The notes: generated from the letters alone by a model not told the origin. Positions 53,765 through 63,074 are shown, counted from the first letter of the stretch. The stretch is 64,000 bases of DNA from Bacteroidia bacterium (GCA_020049855.1 JAGVLJ010000013.1:62001-126000), one strand, 5' to 3'. Numbers and translations: made by a program.

Positions 53765-53804
53765 TGAATTTCTTACATTTGAATTCAAAAATTTAGAGAT
53801 GTAT

Positions 53805-54245
53805 ATGAAAAAAACATTTTTAGCTTCAGTAATCATAGCAACCTTGCTGGCGGGATGCGATTCTAAAGAGAGTGGCGTATCGACCGATATTGTAAAGAAT
53901 CCGGAAACAGGCGCTACCGAGTTTCCTGAAATGAAATTCGACAAAATGGTGTATGATTTCGGTACTATTGATGAAGGCGTAAAAGTGGCTTACAGTTTTA
54001 CCTTTACCAATACAGGTAAAAGTGATTTGGTGATATCAAACGCTACCACCAGTTGCGGATGCACTGCTTCCGACTGGCCTCGTCATCCGGTTAAACCTGG
54101 CGAAAGTGAAGCCATAAAAATTGAATTTAACAGTGCCGGTAAAAGCGGACAACAGGATAAAATGATTACCCTTTCCACAAACTGCGAAAAATCTAGTATC
54201 GTCCTAAGTCTGCGTGGCATTGTAAACCCTAAAAAAACAAATTAA
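53805..54245 (+). CDS. DUF1573 lipoprotein
   Basis: The product is about 146 residues from ATG 53805, with a lipoprotein signal (ASVIIATLLAGC). ATG 53799 is also possible; the ORF track start at 53757 is too early. The mature part is the DUF1573 domain, an Ig-like fold: FGTIDEGVKVAYSFTFTNTGKSDLVISNATTSCGCTASDWPRHPVKPGESEAIKIEFNSAGKSG. SCGCTA is the family signature. It is common in Bacteroidota between nusB and yajC and is of unknown function. Confidence 0.9.
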   Translation: MKKTFLASVIIATLLAGCDSKESGVSTDIVKNPETGATEFPEMKFDKMVYDFGTIDEGVKVAYSFTFTNTGKSDLVISNATTSCGCTASDWPRHPVKPGESEAIKIEFNSAGKSGQQDKMITLSTNCEKSSIVLSLRGIVNPKKTN

Positions 54246-54249
54246 TTAA

Positions 54250-54585
54250 ATGAACTTTATGCTCCATATTTTATTAGCAGCCCCGGCCGGTTCTTCCGGT
54301 GGAGGAATGGGATTCAACATTATGTTGGTTCTGGTATTAGTTGTATTTTATGTATTCATGATTTTGCCTCAGGTACGTAAAAGTAAACAACAGAAAAAAT
54401 TCAGAGAAGCACTTGGTAAAGGTGATAAGATTATTACAATTGGCGGTATTCATGCGCGCATTACCGATGTGGGCGAAACACATTTTATAATTGACAGTGA
54501 AGGCACCCGTTTGCGTATTGATAAAACAGCCGTATCAATGGAAGCTTCGCAACCACTCAACAAAGACAAAGAAGCCAAAAAATAA
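54250..54585 (+). CDS. yajC: Sec translocase auxiliary subunit YajC
   Basis: The 111-residue protein has one N-terminal membrane helix (FNIMLVLVLVVFYVFMIL) followed by PQVRKSKQQKKFREALGKGDKIITIGGIHARITDVGETHFIIDSEGTRLRIDKTAVS, the classic YajC pattern. YajC associates with SecDF in the Sec translocon. It is 4 bases after the DUF1573 gene and 4 bases before coaE. Confidence 0.95.
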   Translation: MNFMLHILLAAPAGSSGGGMGFNIMLVLVLVVFYVFMILPQVRKSKQQKKFREALGKGDKIITIGGIHARITDVGETHFIIDSEGTRLRIDKTAVSMEASQPLNKDKEAKK

Positions 54586-54589
54586 GCAC

Positions 54590-55186
54590 ATGCTTAAAAT
54601 AGGTATAACAGGCGGCATCGGGAGCGGAAAAAGCACCGTATGCCACCTGTTTTCATTGCTTGGCATTCCTGTTTATGATGCTGACTCAAGAGCAAAAATA
54701 TTAATGAACTCAGACCCTGAAATTATCAAATCTGTAAAAAAACATTTTGGAAAAGAAACCTACGATAAAGAAGACAACCTGAATCGAAAATTATTGGGAT
54801 CCATTGTTTTTAATGATTTAAAAAAACTGAATCTGCTAAATAGTATTATACATCCCGAAGTACAAAAAGATCATGAACGCTGGCACCTAAAACAAGAAAA
54901 TTGTTCATATACGATCAAAGAAGCAGCTTTGCTTTTTGAAAGCGGCTCGTACAAAAAACTCGACCTGATTATACTGGTAAGTGCTCCGCTTGAATTACGC
55001 ATTCAGCGAACCATGCAACGTGACCACACCACCCGCAGTGAAGTAATGGCACGCTTAAAAAAACAATGGCCCGAAACCAGGCGCAAAAAAACAGCACAAC
55101 TCTTTCTACTGAATGATGAACAGCATAGTATTATTGAACAGGTGAGCAGCCTTCACGCATACCTGTGTAACTTAGCATCTAAATGA
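54590..55186 (+). CDS. coaE: Dephospho-CoA kinase
   Basis: CoaE phosphorylates dephospho-CoA to complete coenzyme A synthesis. From ATG 54590 the product is 198 residues and begins MLKIGITGGIGSGKSTVCHLF, with the P-loop GGIGSGKST. VYDADSRAKILMNSDPE, IHPEVQKD and LLFESGSYKKLD are further family blocks. The ORF track start lies within yajC in another frame and is wrong. TGA overlaps the next ATG (ATGA). Confidence 0.95.
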   Translation: MLKIGITGGIGSGKSTVCHLFSLLGIPVYDADSRAKILMNSDPEIIKSVKKHFGKETYDKEDNLNRKLLGSIVFNDLKKLNLLNSIIHPEVQKDHERWHLKQENCSYTIKEAALLFESGSYKKLDLIILVSAPLELRIQRTMQRDHTTRSEVMARLKKQWPETRRKKTAQLFLLNDEQHSIIEQVSSLHAYLCNLASK

Positions 55187-55980
55187 AAAAACTGCTCCTG
55201 ATTGTATTTTTTACCTTTAGTTTTACATTGGGTTCACTTGGACAAACTCTTTTGGTTTCCTGCACGATCTATTTTGAACACAACTCATCGCAACTTACCC
55301 CTAAGGAACAACATAAACTGGATTCGTTTATCCAAATAGTAGCAACAAGGAATATAACCGAATCAACCATAGATGCTTGGTGCAATGAAAGTGGCACCCA
55401 ACACTTTAACCTGCAACTATCTGAAAAGCGAGCTTTGCGCGTGCAACAATATGTGGCTGCACATGGAGCCGATACATCAGAACTGATACTTAAGCCACAT
55501 GGTGAATTGAAGGGTAGCCAAACCGACAGTTTGAGCCGTAAAGCGGTGTGGAGGGTACATTACGTTGCTTCCTCCCCACAACCAACCGAAAAATCAATTT
55601 ACCCCGAAAAATCACTCCCACCTATAACTGATACTTTGCTGGAAGTAGGCAAAACCATTGTTTTAAAAAATATTAATTTTGAAGGAGGTACGGCCAACCT
55701 TTTGCCGCAATCAGTACCGGCCTTAGATGAACTGATTTCCCTGTTGCAAAAAAACACTTCGATGAAAATTGAAATTGGCGGGCATGTATGCTGCTTTAAT
55801 GATAAGCCACTTTCAGTGCTACGTGCCAAACGCATTTATGATATAGTAGTAGGCAACGGTATTGCTGCCTCCAGATTAACCTATAAAGGATACAGTAACA
55901 CGAAACCAGTTGCCCTCGATAGTGATGAGACCAAACGTACCAAAAACCGAAGGGTTGAAATAAAGATTCTTTCGCTGTAA
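55183..55980 (+). CDS. Exported protein with two OmpA-like domains
   Basis: The 265-residue protein has a signal peptide (LLLIVFFTFSFTLGSLGQ) and two OmpA-C-like peptidoglycan-associated domains in tandem. The first (about residues 25-125) is TIYFEHNSSQLTPKEQHKLDSF ... LSEKRALRVQQYVAAHG, somewhat degenerate. The second (about 160-265) is NINFEGGTANLLPQSVPALDELISLLQ ... LRAKRIYDIVVGNGIAASRLTYKGYSNTKP ... RTKNRRVEIKI, which keeps the GGTANLLP and NRRVEI features. It lacks a membrane barrel and is probably periplasmic, binding peptidoglycan. It follows coaE with an ATGA overlap. Confidence 0.85.
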   Translation: MKKLLLIVFFTFSFTLGSLGQTLLVSCTIYFEHNSSQLTPKEQHKLDSFIQIVATRNITESTIDAWCNESGTQHFNLQLSEKRALRVQQYVAAHGADTSELILKPHGELKGSQTDSLSRKAVWRVHYVASSPQPTEKSIYPEKSLPPITDTLLEVGKTIVLKNINFEGGTANLLPQSVPALDELISLLQKNTSMKIEIGGHVCCFNDKPLSVLRAKRIYDIVVGNGIAASRLTYKGYSNTKPVALDSDETKRTKNRRVEIKILSL

Positions 55981-55991
55981 ATAAGTCAGCA

Positions 55992-56456
55992 TTACTGAGG
56001 TCTATAAAAGCTTAATTCCCCCTTTTTCACATCATTCAGGTTATAGGAATTGAGCATCACCCGCCTGATATTATTAAAATTTTGTTCGGCAAGGATAATT
56101 TCCATTTCACTTCTCACCTCATAAACCACAGCAGTGTGTTTAGGCATTTTCCAACGCAATACTGAATTACCTACTTTGTTTTCCATCATTACTCCGGTAA
56201 ACTGAACAATATCTCCGGGAAACAGTTTTACTTTGCCATAAGTTAGCTTTTTACCAAAGCTATATGCACCATCCCACCTGGCACCTGCAAAGTTTAGTGC
56301 CTCGTGAGCCAAATCCCAACATTCGCCAGTACCAACTTGCTTGCCAATTACACTTTGTACATATACAATTACTTTTTTATTAAGTACAGGCAAATCTGTT
56401 TGAGAGAATCCCTGATAAAAAAGCACCATCCAACTAAAAAGCACTAAATATTTCAT
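55992..56456 (-). CDS. Small exported protein, CHAP/NlpC-like
   Basis: The 154-residue protein has a signal peptide (LVLFSWMVLFYQGFSQ). The mature part contains VQSVIGKQVGTGECWDLAHEALNFAGARWDGAYSFGK, then LFPGDIVQFTG and MPKHTAVVYEV. A Cys in GECWDLAHEAL followed by a His in KHTAVVYEV, with GDIVQF between, has the layout of the CHAP/NlpC-P60 papain-like amidases, but it is short and the Asn or Glu third residue is not clear. It may cut cell-wall peptides. It converges with the OmpA-like gene. Confidence 0.6.
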   Translation of the reverse strand: MKYLVLFSWMVLFYQGFSQTDLPVLNKKVIVYVQSVIGKQVGTGECWDLAHEALNFAGARWDGAYSFGKKLTYGKVKLFPGDIVQFTGVMMENKVGNSVLRWKMPKHTAVVYEVRSEMEIILAEQNFNNIRRVMLNSYNLNDVKKGELSFYRPQ

Positions 56457-56556
56457 AGCAGCAACCTACTAAGAATCCTGTTTAAAAGCTATTATTTACC
56501 CAAAAACCTTAACAAGCAAAATGAAAAACGTATTTTCGCACCATAATATTTTCCGC

Positions 56557-57753
56557 ATGCAAAACGATATTATTATTATTGGTGGTGGAATTGTTGGCCT
56601 GGGCACAGCACTTAAACTGCAAGAACAAAAACCTACATTAAAAATTGCACTTATTGAAAAAGAAAACGGAGTAGCCAAACACCAAACCGGGCACAATAGC
56701 GGAGTAATTCATTCAGGGATTTACTATAAGCCTGGAAGCCTGAAAGCCCAAAACTGCATAAGAGGATACCGCTACCTGATTGATTTTTGCAATAAAAATG
56801 ATATTGCGTACGACCTTTGCGGCAAAATTATCGTTGCCACAGAGGAGCATGAACTGCAGCCAATGGAAAACGTGTACAAGCGTGGGGTAGAAAACGGTCT
56901 TAACGGAATGAAAAAACTACGTGCCGAAGAGTTGAAAGAATACGAACCACACGTAAAGGGTATTGCCGGAATTTTTGTTCCCCAAACTGGCATTATCAAT
57001 TACAAAGACGTTTCAGCTAAGATGGCTGACTTGTTTGTACACTCGGGTGGCGAAATTTATACCTCACAAAAAGTAGAACAGATAAAGCATAACGGAAAAC
57101 TAAGTGAGGTAATCACGCAGAATAAAACTTACACCACTAAATTGGTAATTAACTGTGCCGGATTATATTCAGACAAAGTGGCCAAATTAACCCGTGATAA
57201 ATTAGATGTCCGCATTATTCCTTTCAGAGGAGAATATTATCTATTAAAAAAAGAGAAACAAGGTTTGGTAAAAAATCTCATTTATCCAGTTCCCGATCCC
57301 AACTTCCCTTTTCTTGGAGTGCATTTTACCCGAATGATTCATGGTGAGGTAGAAGCAGGCCCAAATGCCGTGTTTGCTTTTAAACGTGAAGGATACAAAA
57401 AAACAGACATAAGCATAAGTGAAACCATAGAATCATTATCGTGGCCAGGTTTTCAAAAGGTGATGATGAAATACTGGAGAACAGGAATGGGCGAATTCTA
57501 TCGTTCGTTTTCCAAAACCGCTTTTACAAAAGCATTGCAACGCCTGGTGCCCGAGGTACAGGAAGACGACCTTCTACCCGCTGGCTCGGGGGTGCGTGCG
57601 CAGGCATGCGACCGCATAGGTGGGCTGATTGATGACTTTATGATACTGGAGGACGACCATGTGGTGAATGTGTGCAATGCCCCTTCTCCGGCTGCTACCT
57701 CTTCCCTTTCTATCGGACAAAGCGTGGCCGAAATGGTGCTGAAACGGTTTTAA
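56557..57753 (+). CDS. lhgO: L-2-hydroxyglutarate oxidase
   Basis: LhgO oxidises L-2-hydroxyglutarate to 2-oxoglutarate with FAD. The protein begins (ATG 56557, 398 residues) MQNDIIIIGGGIVGLGTALKLQEQKP, the FAD-binding loop, with the family motif TGHNSGVIHSGIYYKPGSLKAQNC. LVINCAGLYSDKVAKL and the C-terminal SGVRAQACDRIGGLIDDFMIL ... CNAPSPAATSSLSIGQSVAEM are typical. The ORF track start 12 codons earlier (MKNVFSHHNIFR) cannot be ruled out but lacks family support. A DAO-fold protein, it is monotopic or cytosolic. Confidence 0.93.
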   Translation: MQNDIIIIGGGIVGLGTALKLQEQKPTLKIALIEKENGVAKHQTGHNSGVIHSGIYYKPGSLKAQNCIRGYRYLIDFCNKNDIAYDLCGKIIVATEEHELQPMENVYKRGVENGLNGMKKLRAEELKEYEPHVKGIAGIFVPQTGIINYKDVSAKMADLFVHSGGEIYTSQKVEQIKHNGKLSEVITQNKTYTTKLVINCAGLYSDKVAKLTRDKLDVRIIPFRGEYYLLKKEKQGLVKNLIYPVPDPNFPFLGVHFTRMIHGEVEAGPNAVFAFKREGYKKTDISISETIESLSWPGFQKVMMKYWRTGMGEFYRSFSKTAFTKALQRLVPEVQEDDLLPAGSGVRAQACDRIGGLIDDFMILEDDHVVNVCNAPSPAATSSLSIGQSVAEMVLKRF

Positions 57754-57793
57754 AATACACTCTTTGTAATTTTTAAAATGTATTTTTGAAAGT

Positions 57794-58960
57794 ATGTCAG
57801 AGCACAAAACTTCTAAAACGTGTTTACCAAGACGAAGTTTTATAGCCCGCCTTTCATTAGGGGCAACTTCTCTGTTTACATTGCCCCTTGCAGCACTTGC
57901 CGAAAAGGTAAAAGCCGGTATGAATACCCCAACCAATCAATTAATGGATCCAATAAAAAAAATTAGCCCCATGGGTTTTCAGTGGGAAACTGCCGACCCT
58001 TTTTTATTTTGTGTGCATCACGAAGATTTTTTTCCTAAGGGAAATGCCGAAATGGAACCAACAACTTCACTAAGCGGAAGGCATCTGGGCGATGATTTTA
58101 TAATAAAAGACGGATTCAGGATGTACCATGGTAAAAGAGTTCCCGGTTTTCCCGGACATCCGCACCGGGGTTTTGAAACTATTACCGTTGTGCGCAAAGG
58201 ATTAGTTGACCATGCGGACTCAATGGGAGCAGCAGGTAGATATGGCAACGGAGATGTACAATGGATGACAGCCGGTAAAGGCGTACAGCATTCCGAAATG
58301 TTTCCGCTTATTTATGAAGATAAAGAAAACCCTATGGAATTGTTTCAAATTTGGCTGAATTTGCCAAAGAAAAACAAAATGGTAGAGCCCCACTTTAAAA
58401 TGCTGTGGAGCGAAACCATTCCTCACTACCAGCATAGCGACAATCAGGGAGCAAAAACAACAGTTGAAGTAATCGCAGGTAAATTAGGCGACAAAAAAGC
58501 ACCAGCACCTCCACCCGATTCGTGGGCAGCCGACCCTGCCAATGAAGTAGCCGTGTGGAATATTAAAATGGAGCCGGGTGCACAATGGCTCTTACCCAAA
58601 ACAGCAGCGGGAGTGAATCGAACCATTTATTTTTATCAGGGAGAAACCCTCAAAGCCGGAAATCAAATTTTATCCTCCTATCAATGTGCCAACATACACC
58701 CCGAAGCAGAGATGGTTTTACAAAACGGCTCTTCTGAAGCAAAAATATTACTGTTGCAGGGAAAACCTATCAATGAACATGTCATACAATATGGCCCTTT
58801 TGTAATGAATACCAAAGAAGAAATCCATCAGGCATTTGATGATTACCATAAAACTCAATTTGGAGGGTGGCCATGGCCTCGCTACGATCAGGTGCACCCG
58901 CGTAGCAAAGGCCGTTTTGCCCTACATGCCGATGGAAAAGAAGAAACAAAGCAGGGATAA
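57794..58960 (+). CDS. Pirin-family protein with Tat signal
   Basis: The 388-residue protein has an N-terminal twin-arginine signal (PRRSFIARLSLGATSLFTLPLAALAEK) followed by a two-cupin pirin. The N-terminal cupin contains HPHRGFETITVVRKGLVDHADSMGAAGRYGNGDVQWMTAGKGVQHSEMFP with the metal-binding His and Glu residues; the C-terminal cupin is about residues 215-310. Pirins are usually cytoplasmic or nuclear; a Tat signal implies a periplasmic cupin enzyme, possibly a quercetinase-like dioxygenase. It is not clearly in an operon with lhgO, which is 40 bases upstream. Confidence 0.87.
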   Translation: MSEHKTSKTCLPRRSFIARLSLGATSLFTLPLAALAEKVKAGMNTPTNQLMDPIKKISPMGFQWETADPFLFCVHHEDFFPKGNAEMEPTTSLSGRHLGDDFIIKDGFRMYHGKRVPGFPGHPHRGFETITVVRKGLVDHADSMGAAGRYGNGDVQWMTAGKGVQHSEMFPLIYEDKENPMELFQIWLNLPKKNKMVEPHFKMLWSETIPHYQHSDNQGAKTTVEVIAGKLGDKKAPAPPPDSWAADPANEVAVWNIKMEPGAQWLLPKTAAGVNRTIYFYQGETLKAGNQILSSYQCANIHPEAEMVLQNGSSEAKILLLQGKPINEHVIQYGPFVMNTKEEIHQAFDDYHKTQFGGWPWPRYDQVHPRSKGRFALHADGKEETKQG

Positions 58961-58988
58961 GAGTTGAAATTGTGTATTTTCGCAAGGA

Positions 58989-61025
58989 ATGAAATTTTTG
59001 TATCCTGAGTTTTTGTGGGCAATGAGTGCCGTAAGTATTCCAGTAATCATTCATCTATTCAATTTCAGACGTTACAAGCTTATTTATTTCAGCAACCTCC
59101 GGTTTCTTAAAAATCTTCAGGAGCAAACCCAGTCACAACAAAAACTTAAACACCTGCTTATACTTGCCGCGCGAATACTGTCTATTATTTTCCTTGTTAT
59201 GGCCTTTGCTCAACCCTATCTGCCCTCTGTCAATCAAAACAAACTGACCAGACAAAACGGAGTAAGCATTTTTATTGATAACTCCTTCTCCATGACCAAC
59301 CAAAGTAATCAAGGAGAGTTGATTGAACTCGCTAAAAATAAAGCCCGGGAAATAGCCTATGCATACAAAGAAAGCGACTTGTTTCAATTACTTACTAATG
59401 ATTTTGAAGGCCGACATCAGCGGTTGGTAAATCGCACTGATTTACTTAAATTGATTGATGAGGTAACAGTTAGTCCGGTTTCAAAAAAACTAAGCGAGGT
59501 AGTAGCCAGGCAAAAGCAAGCCCTGAATAAAGCACCCGAGAACAACCCCACATTGTTTCTGCTGAGCGATTTTCAGCAATCGCAAACTGATCTCGCGAAT
59601 CTTCCGAAAGATACAGCCTACCATATAAGCCTTATTCCATTAGCTCCTGCCGTTACCTCTAACCTCTACATAGATTCCTGTTGGTTTAAAATACCTTTTG
59701 TTCAACCAAAAGTAGCTACTGAGCTGATGGTGCGGATACGTAATAGCGGGCAAGAAGACATCACCGGAAATTCAGTAACTCTAAAAATTAATGATATTCA
59801 AAAAGCCCTTTCAGGATTTGAGGTAAACGCCAACAGCTATACGGACGTACCTCTTACATTCACCCCTGAAACAGCAGGAGATAATAAGGCTGAATTAGCT
59901 ATCCAGGATAATCCGGTAGTATTTGACGACCATTTGTATTTCCATTTCGAAGTATTCGACCATGCTTCCATTTTACATGTGTACGAAACAACCGCAGGCG
60001 TATACCTGCCTGCCGTGTACGCATCCGATCCCTTTTTTAAGGTAACCAGCAGCATTGTCACCCAAATTAATTATGGAGAGATTGGTAAAGCCCAATTGGT
60101 AATTTTAGACGGGCTCACATCCTTCTCCAGCGGTATGCAATTAGAACTGGATAAGTTTATACAAAACGGAGGAAGTGTGTTAATTTTTCCTTCAGCAACA
60201 GCCAATATGCAAGCACATTCTTTTGCTTCTTTTGTGCAATACTTTTCAATTCCGGCTACATCACAAATTACTAAAACCAACGAAAAAATACATCAAATAA
60301 ACACGAGATCTGAACTATTTAAATCTGTATTTGAAAAAGTGCCTGAAAATACGGATTTACCATCAGTAACCATGTATATTTCATTAGGTGCCACCCGAAT
60401 CAAAAACAGCACTCCGTTGCTCACTATGCGTAATGGTGATATTGTATTATGCGATTTAAAACGGGGAAAAGGACATTTGTACGTTAGTGGAATAGCGCTT
60501 GACAAAGCCTGGAGCAGTTTGCCGGAAAGTTGGGTAATGCCTGCCATTTGTCTACGAACAGCCCTAAGCAGCCGTACCCAACAAAATATGTATGCACAAA
60601 TTGGTGTGGATCGAGTGGCTGAATATCCGCTAAGAGAACAAGAAAAGGAAAACCTATACAAATTGAAGAACGGCCAAATGGAAGTAATACCTGAAGCAAT
60701 GGTAGCGAACAACCGAATACGCATCTATTTTAATGAATTGATTAAAGAGGCAGGGAATTATACACTAATTGGTGAATCGGGAGCAACGGGAGGATTACTC
60801 TCATTAAACTTTAACCGAAACGAGTCAGTTATGCAATTTATTGAAGGCAATAATCTGAATACCTATGGTAATAGCAACGTTACAGTATTAAATGAGGAAG
60901 GGGAAAATATGGCATTAACCCTGAGCAAGCAACAGCAAGGTACGCCCTTTTGGAAACTTTGTATCGTGCTGGTTTTGGTTTTTCTGCTAATAGAAATACT
61001 TTTGTTAAAATTCTACAAGAAATGA
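58989..61025 (+). CDS. BatA-type membrane protein with vWA-like domain
   Basis: The 678-residue protein begins with the BatA N-terminal region: FLYPEFLWAMSAVSIPVIIHLFNFRRYKLIYFSNLRFLKNLQEQTQSQQKLKHLLILAARILSIIFLVMAFAQPYLP, with two membrane helices. A von Willebrand A-like strand NGVSIFIDNSFSMTN carries DxSxS at about residues 95-99. A long periplasmic part follows and a C-terminal membrane helix (LCIVLVLVFLLIEILLLKFYKK) ends the protein. Bat proteins are linked to aerotolerance and envelope integrity. It ends in an ATGA overlap with the dihydroorotase-like gene. Confidence 0.9.
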   Translation: MKFLYPEFLWAMSAVSIPVIIHLFNFRRYKLIYFSNLRFLKNLQEQTQSQQKLKHLLILAARILSIIFLVMAFAQPYLPSVNQNKLTRQNGVSIFIDNSFSMTNQSNQGELIELAKNKAREIAYAYKESDLFQLLTNDFEGRHQRLVNRTDLLKLIDEVTVSPVSKKLSEVVARQKQALNKAPENNPTLFLLSDFQQSQTDLANLPKDTAYHISLIPLAPAVTSNLYIDSCWFKIPFVQPKVATELMVRIRNSGQEDITGNSVTLKINDIQKALSGFEVNANSYTDVPLTFTPETAGDNKAELAIQDNPVVFDDHLYFHFEVFDHASILHVYETTAGVYLPAVYASDPFFKVTSSIVTQINYGEIGKAQLVILDGLTSFSSGMQLELDKFIQNGGSVLIFPSATANMQAHSFASFVQYFSIPATSQITKTNEKIHQINTRSELFKSVFEKVPENTDLPSVTMYISLGATRIKNSTPLLTMRNGDIVLCDLKRGKGHLYVSGIALDKAWSSLPESWVMPAICLRTALSSRTQQNMYAQIGVDRVAEYPLREQEKENLYKLKNGQMEVIPEAMVANNRIRIYFNELIKEAGNYTLIGESGATGGLLSLNFNRNESVMQFIEGNNLNTYGNSNVTVLNEEGENMALTLSKQQQGTPFWKLCIVLVLVFLLIEILLLKFYKK

Positions 61026-62299
61026 AGCTCCTAGTTACAGAGGCGAATATCATAGCACCTGGCTCGCCATACCATGCCAAAACATGCGATCTCCTCGTTG
61101 ACAACGGAACTATTACCACCATTATTACCGGCAAAAGGCTAACGGCCCCGCGAGGTTTTAAAACTTATCATGCAAAAGGCAAGTTTCTGTCGCCCGGATG
61201 GGTTGATATGCTAACCCATTTGCCTGATCCGGGGTTTGAATTCAAAGAATCGGTTCATAGTGCCTGCGCGGTTGCAGCAGCCGGAGGATTTACCGCCATT
61301 GCAGTAACACCTGAAACCCAACCGCCCATACACAGTAAAAGTGAAGTAAAATACTTGTTAAAACAAGCCCACGGACATGCGGTAACTATTTTACCTATGG
61401 GAGCTGTGAGTCATCAATTGGCCGGGAAAGAATTGGCAGAAATGTTTGACATGCAACAAGCCGGAGCAGTTGCATTTACCGATGGAGACAAACCCATAGC
61501 ACATGCTGGTGTAATGTTAAGGGCTTTGCTGTATGCAAGAGGAATTGATGCCCTCATTCTGTCAAGGCCGGAACAAAAAGAAATAACCGGAAGCGCAATG
61601 GTGCATGAAAGTAAAAATACAACCCTTCTAGGACTAAAAGGTATTCCAAATATTGCCGAAGATGTGATGGTAGCCAGAGACATTGAATTGCTTCGCTATA
61701 CGGGAGGGAAACTGCATTTCAGTAAAATCTCTTCTGCTTCATCAGTAGAGTTGATTCGAAGAGCCAAAAAAGAAAAATTAAATATTACCTGCGATGTATC
61801 GGTTAATAACCTTTTATTTACCGATGCCAGTTTATCCGACTACGATACCAACCTGAAAGTAACACCACCATTACGTTCTGAGAACGACAGAAAAGCATTG
61901 CTTAAAGGCTTAAAAGATGGAGTTATTGATGTAATAGTGAGCGACCACAATCCACAGGATACCGAAAATAAATCAGTAGAATTTGACTATTCAGCCTACG
62001 GATCCATTGGGTTGCAAACAGTTTATGCCGCACTCAATACTTTTTTGGGAAATGAACTTTCGGCTGAACTGCTGGTTGAAAAATTAGCTATAAATCCAAG
62101 AATCATTTTAGGCCTTCCGCAGGTAGAATTAAAAGAAAATGCGCTGGCCAGCTTTACCCTTTTTGATGCCAGACAAAAATGGACTTACACGAAAAAAAAC
62201 AACCTATCCAAATCAGCCAACAGTTGTTTATTGCAAAAAGAATTTACCGGAAAAGCAGTGGCCATCTACAACAACAATCAATGGATTGTAACCAACTAA
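61022..62299 (+). CDS. Dihydroorotase-like amidohydrolase, metal motif degraded
   Basis: The 425-residue protein from ATG 61022 is a dihydroorotase-family amidohydrolase; the ORF track start lies inside the previous gene. The active-site strand reads SPGWVDMLTHLPDPGFEFKE where true enzymes have DxHxHxRxPG: the first His is Leu and the Arg that binds dihydroorotate is Pro. The later SDHNPQDTENK keeps the Asp. Such partly degraded homologues are annotated as dihydroorotase in many Bacteroidota, but catalysis is doubtful; a structural role beside aspartate carbamoyltransferase is one possibility. It is co-transcribed with the BatA-like gene. Confidence 0.82.
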   Translation: MKLLVTEANIIAPGSPYHAKTCDLLVDNGTITTIITGKRLTAPRGFKTYHAKGKFLSPGWVDMLTHLPDPGFEFKESVHSACAVAAAGGFTAIAVTPETQPPIHSKSEVKYLLKQAHGHAVTILPMGAVSHQLAGKELAEMFDMQQAGAVAFTDGDKPIAHAGVMLRALLYARGIDALILSRPEQKEITGSAMVHESKNTTLLGLKGIPNIAEDVMVARDIELLRYTGGKLHFSKISSASSVELIRRAKKEKLNITCDVSVNNLLFTDASLSDYDTNLKVTPPLRSENDRKALLKGLKDGVIDVIVSDHNPQDTENKSVEFDYSAYGSIGLQTVYAALNTFLGNELSAELLVEKLAINPRIILGLPQVELKENALASFTLFDARQKWTYTKKNNLSKSANSCLLQKEFTGKAVAIYNNNQWIVTN

Positions 62300-62308
62300 T
62301 ATCATCAT

Positions 62309-63067
62309 ATGAACGCACCATCCATTAACCTGTATACTCCGGTAAAAAATGCCATTAAAACGTTAATAAACGAGTATGTAGAAGCCGCAAAATTGCACGG
62401 CTCGAATGCCACACAAACACTGGCCGATGCCTACACCGCCAGGTTGGATGAACTACTGCTAAGCCATGAACCTTTTTTGGCTAAAGTTACTACACTAGAT
62501 ACCCTTGCGGCTGAATTTAACATTTTTTCCCCGCTTAAAGAATACTTATTTGATCTATTACTCACCAATTTTCTGGCTGCCGAGGTGCACTTGTTGGGCG
62601 ATGAATACCTTGAATCTGCCGAGTGGCAAAAAATAGAAGATGAAACATTACATCGCGGAACGGAATTGTTTAATTTGCTTCTATACATTAACGAAGCAAT
62701 AGATGACGATGTTGAAATTAGTCTGGATGATTTTTTGAGAGAATTTTTGCTCACTGAAGAAGATGAATTTCAGGATGAGCATACCCTGTATGAAGGCCTG
62801 ATTAGCAATCAGGAACTATTGGATGCTGAAACAAGTGAAGTGATTAAAGTATGGAAGCAGGAGGTTCGCAATAAATCCGAGATTGAAGATTTGTTTATTC
62901 CCATCCTGCTCTTTTTTGCCGATCCCGAGGTGCTAATGGCCGAGCAGGAATCGGTAAGGCTTTTACAACACGACAAAGAAATTTCCCCTGAACAACCCGC
63001 CTTGCTACAAGCAATTTTTTCTTTTAAAAACGGATTTCACGATAGTATAAGCATACACTCCAATTAA
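62309..63067 (+). CDS. Hypothetical protein, all-helical acidic
   Basis: I do not recognise this 252-residue protein. It has no signal peptide or membrane helix, is rich in Leu and acidic residues, and is predicted to be almost wholly helical (TLADAYTARLDELLLSHEPFLAKVTTLDTLAAEF, NIFSPLKEYLFDLLLTNFLAAEVHLLGDEYL, VEISLDDFLREFLLTEEDEF). It follows the dihydroorotase-like gene by 9 bases and precedes the DUF4199 gene by 7, so it is in the operon and probably a cytosolic conserved protein. Confidence 0.7.
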   Translation: MNAPSINLYTPVKNAIKTLINEYVEAAKLHGSNATQTLADAYTARLDELLLSHEPFLAKVTTLDTLAAEFNIFSPLKEYLFDLLLTNFLAAEVHLLGDEYLESAEWQKIEDETLHRGTELFNLLLYINEAIDDDVEISLDDFLREFLLTEEDEFQDEHTLYEGLISNQELLDAETSEVIKVWKQEVRNKSEIEDLFIPILLFFADPEVLMAEQESVRLLQHDKEISPEQPALLQAIFSFKNGFHDSISIHSN

Positions 63068-63074
63068 AACTATT

